Positions 39,102-39,655 of a stretch of DNA of 39,655 nt are shown one piece after another. Origin of the DNA: Pelargonium nanum (taxonomy: Eukaryota > Streptophyta > Magnoliopsida > Geraniales > Geraniaceae). The translations under genes and the position numbers were made by a program. The notes under the pieces are model-generated. The model was given only the letters and a program-made list of their open reading frames with translations, was not told the origin of the DNA and made no database searches. Every line of letters starts with the position of its first letter. The first letter of the stretch is position 1. The DNA is taken from positions 1-39,655 of the forward strand of contig JAYMTF010000330.1 of assembly GCA_036897485.1 (NCBI GenBank). Reading direction: 5' to 3'.

Positions 39102-39655
39102 TGTGTGTGTGTTTCCATTTCTACTTGCAATTGCTAGCTCCTTATTGCCTTCTTGGCTAGAGACCACAACTTACGTTTAGCCATAACCTTTGTTCTTTTG
39201 TTTTGTTTTGTTATATTCAGATGAAGCTTCACATTCCGAAACTGTAGCATAAAGTTGCCTTGAGCTTTCAGATCCATCTCTCTGTAGATCTTTGTATGAA
39301 AGACTTGTAAGGATCAAAGTGTTCTCTTTTGTAGATACTCATAATAATGATCACAAACATGATTACGTTGTTTGTAATGTTGTGCAGTACTGTAACTAAA
39401 ATCATCTCCATGTTTTATCTAGTTTATAAAGTAAACACATTTTTCTTGTCAACTTGATTTTGCTCTTCAAACTTCAACAACATTATAATGAAGATAAATT
39501 TCAAGCGTGTGTGTGTGATATAAGTTAGTGATGTGGGATTTTGCTCCCTTGTACAATTTTTTTATGTAGTGATAATGACAGTTTACCTTTTTAAGGTCAT
39601 ACTCGAAGTAACAATGTTTCTCACTCTTTTTGGGAGCGTCACCCTGAACCCTACC

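Larger units (their letters stand above)
38223..39460 (+). other. GSTZ 3' untranslated region with probable intron
   Basis: Eighteen bases after the stop, GAG|GTATGTG looks like a strong donor, and TTGTTATATTCAG|ATGAAGC at about 39220 a strong acceptor. An intron of about 980 bases would then hold both the Stowaway end and the MITE at 38622. AATAATGA near 39344 and the A/T-rich tail to about 39440 suit polyadenylation. Inferred from splice motifs only. Nothing recognised in 39461-39655. Confidence 0.45.

Overview
This window is nuclear DNA from a flowering plant, almost certainly a eudicot. All nine protein genes are recognisable plant families. Eight of them are split by GT-AG introns that join in frame, intergenic DNA is AT-rich, and introns and spacers carry plant MITEs (Stowaway and two other inverted-repeat families), a LINE remnant and a SINE-like fragment. 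Names come from recalled family sequences, not a search. No bacterial, viral, CRISPR or rRNA/tRNA feature was seen.

Layout, left to right. (1) 560-4047, minus: BUB3.3-type spindle-checkpoint WD40 gene, with its 3' end beyond the left edge and an E2F-like site just upstream of its start. (2) 5226-7593, minus: plastid-division factor MinE, two exons. (3) 7790-8336, minus: decayed LINE 3' end with RNase H remnants. (4) 9031-13191, plus: RETARDED ROOT GROWTH/RMND1 (DUF155) mitochondrial protein, seven exons, with a triplicated block in intron 1. (5) 14033-14646, minus: DUF538 protein. (6) 14946-18443, plus: cinnamoyl-CoA reductase-like dehydrogenase whose nucleotide-binding N-terminus is missing at a poly-C tract. 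(7) 19113-20629, plus: START-domain protein. (8) 21847-23187, plus: intronless membrane-anchored methyltransferase of the At1g29790 type. (9) 23994-30360, minus: full 19-exon LRR receptor kinase of subfamily VIII-1 (HPCA1/At5g49770 type). (10) 33997-38222, plus: zeta-class glutathione transferase (maleylacetoacetate isomerase), ten exons, whose first coding exon appears to be the ATG alone, followed by five tandem copies of the exon 2 acceptor.

The genes are unrelated housekeeping and signalling genes and do not form an operon or a biosynthetic cluster. The strongest structural theme is tandem duplication inside introns: five of the nine genes carry it (BUB3.3, RRG, the reductase, the receptor kinase, GSTZ). 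In GSTZ the duplicated unit includes a splice acceptor and the beginning of a coding exon. The second theme is repeated insertion of two MITE families into introns and untranslated regions.
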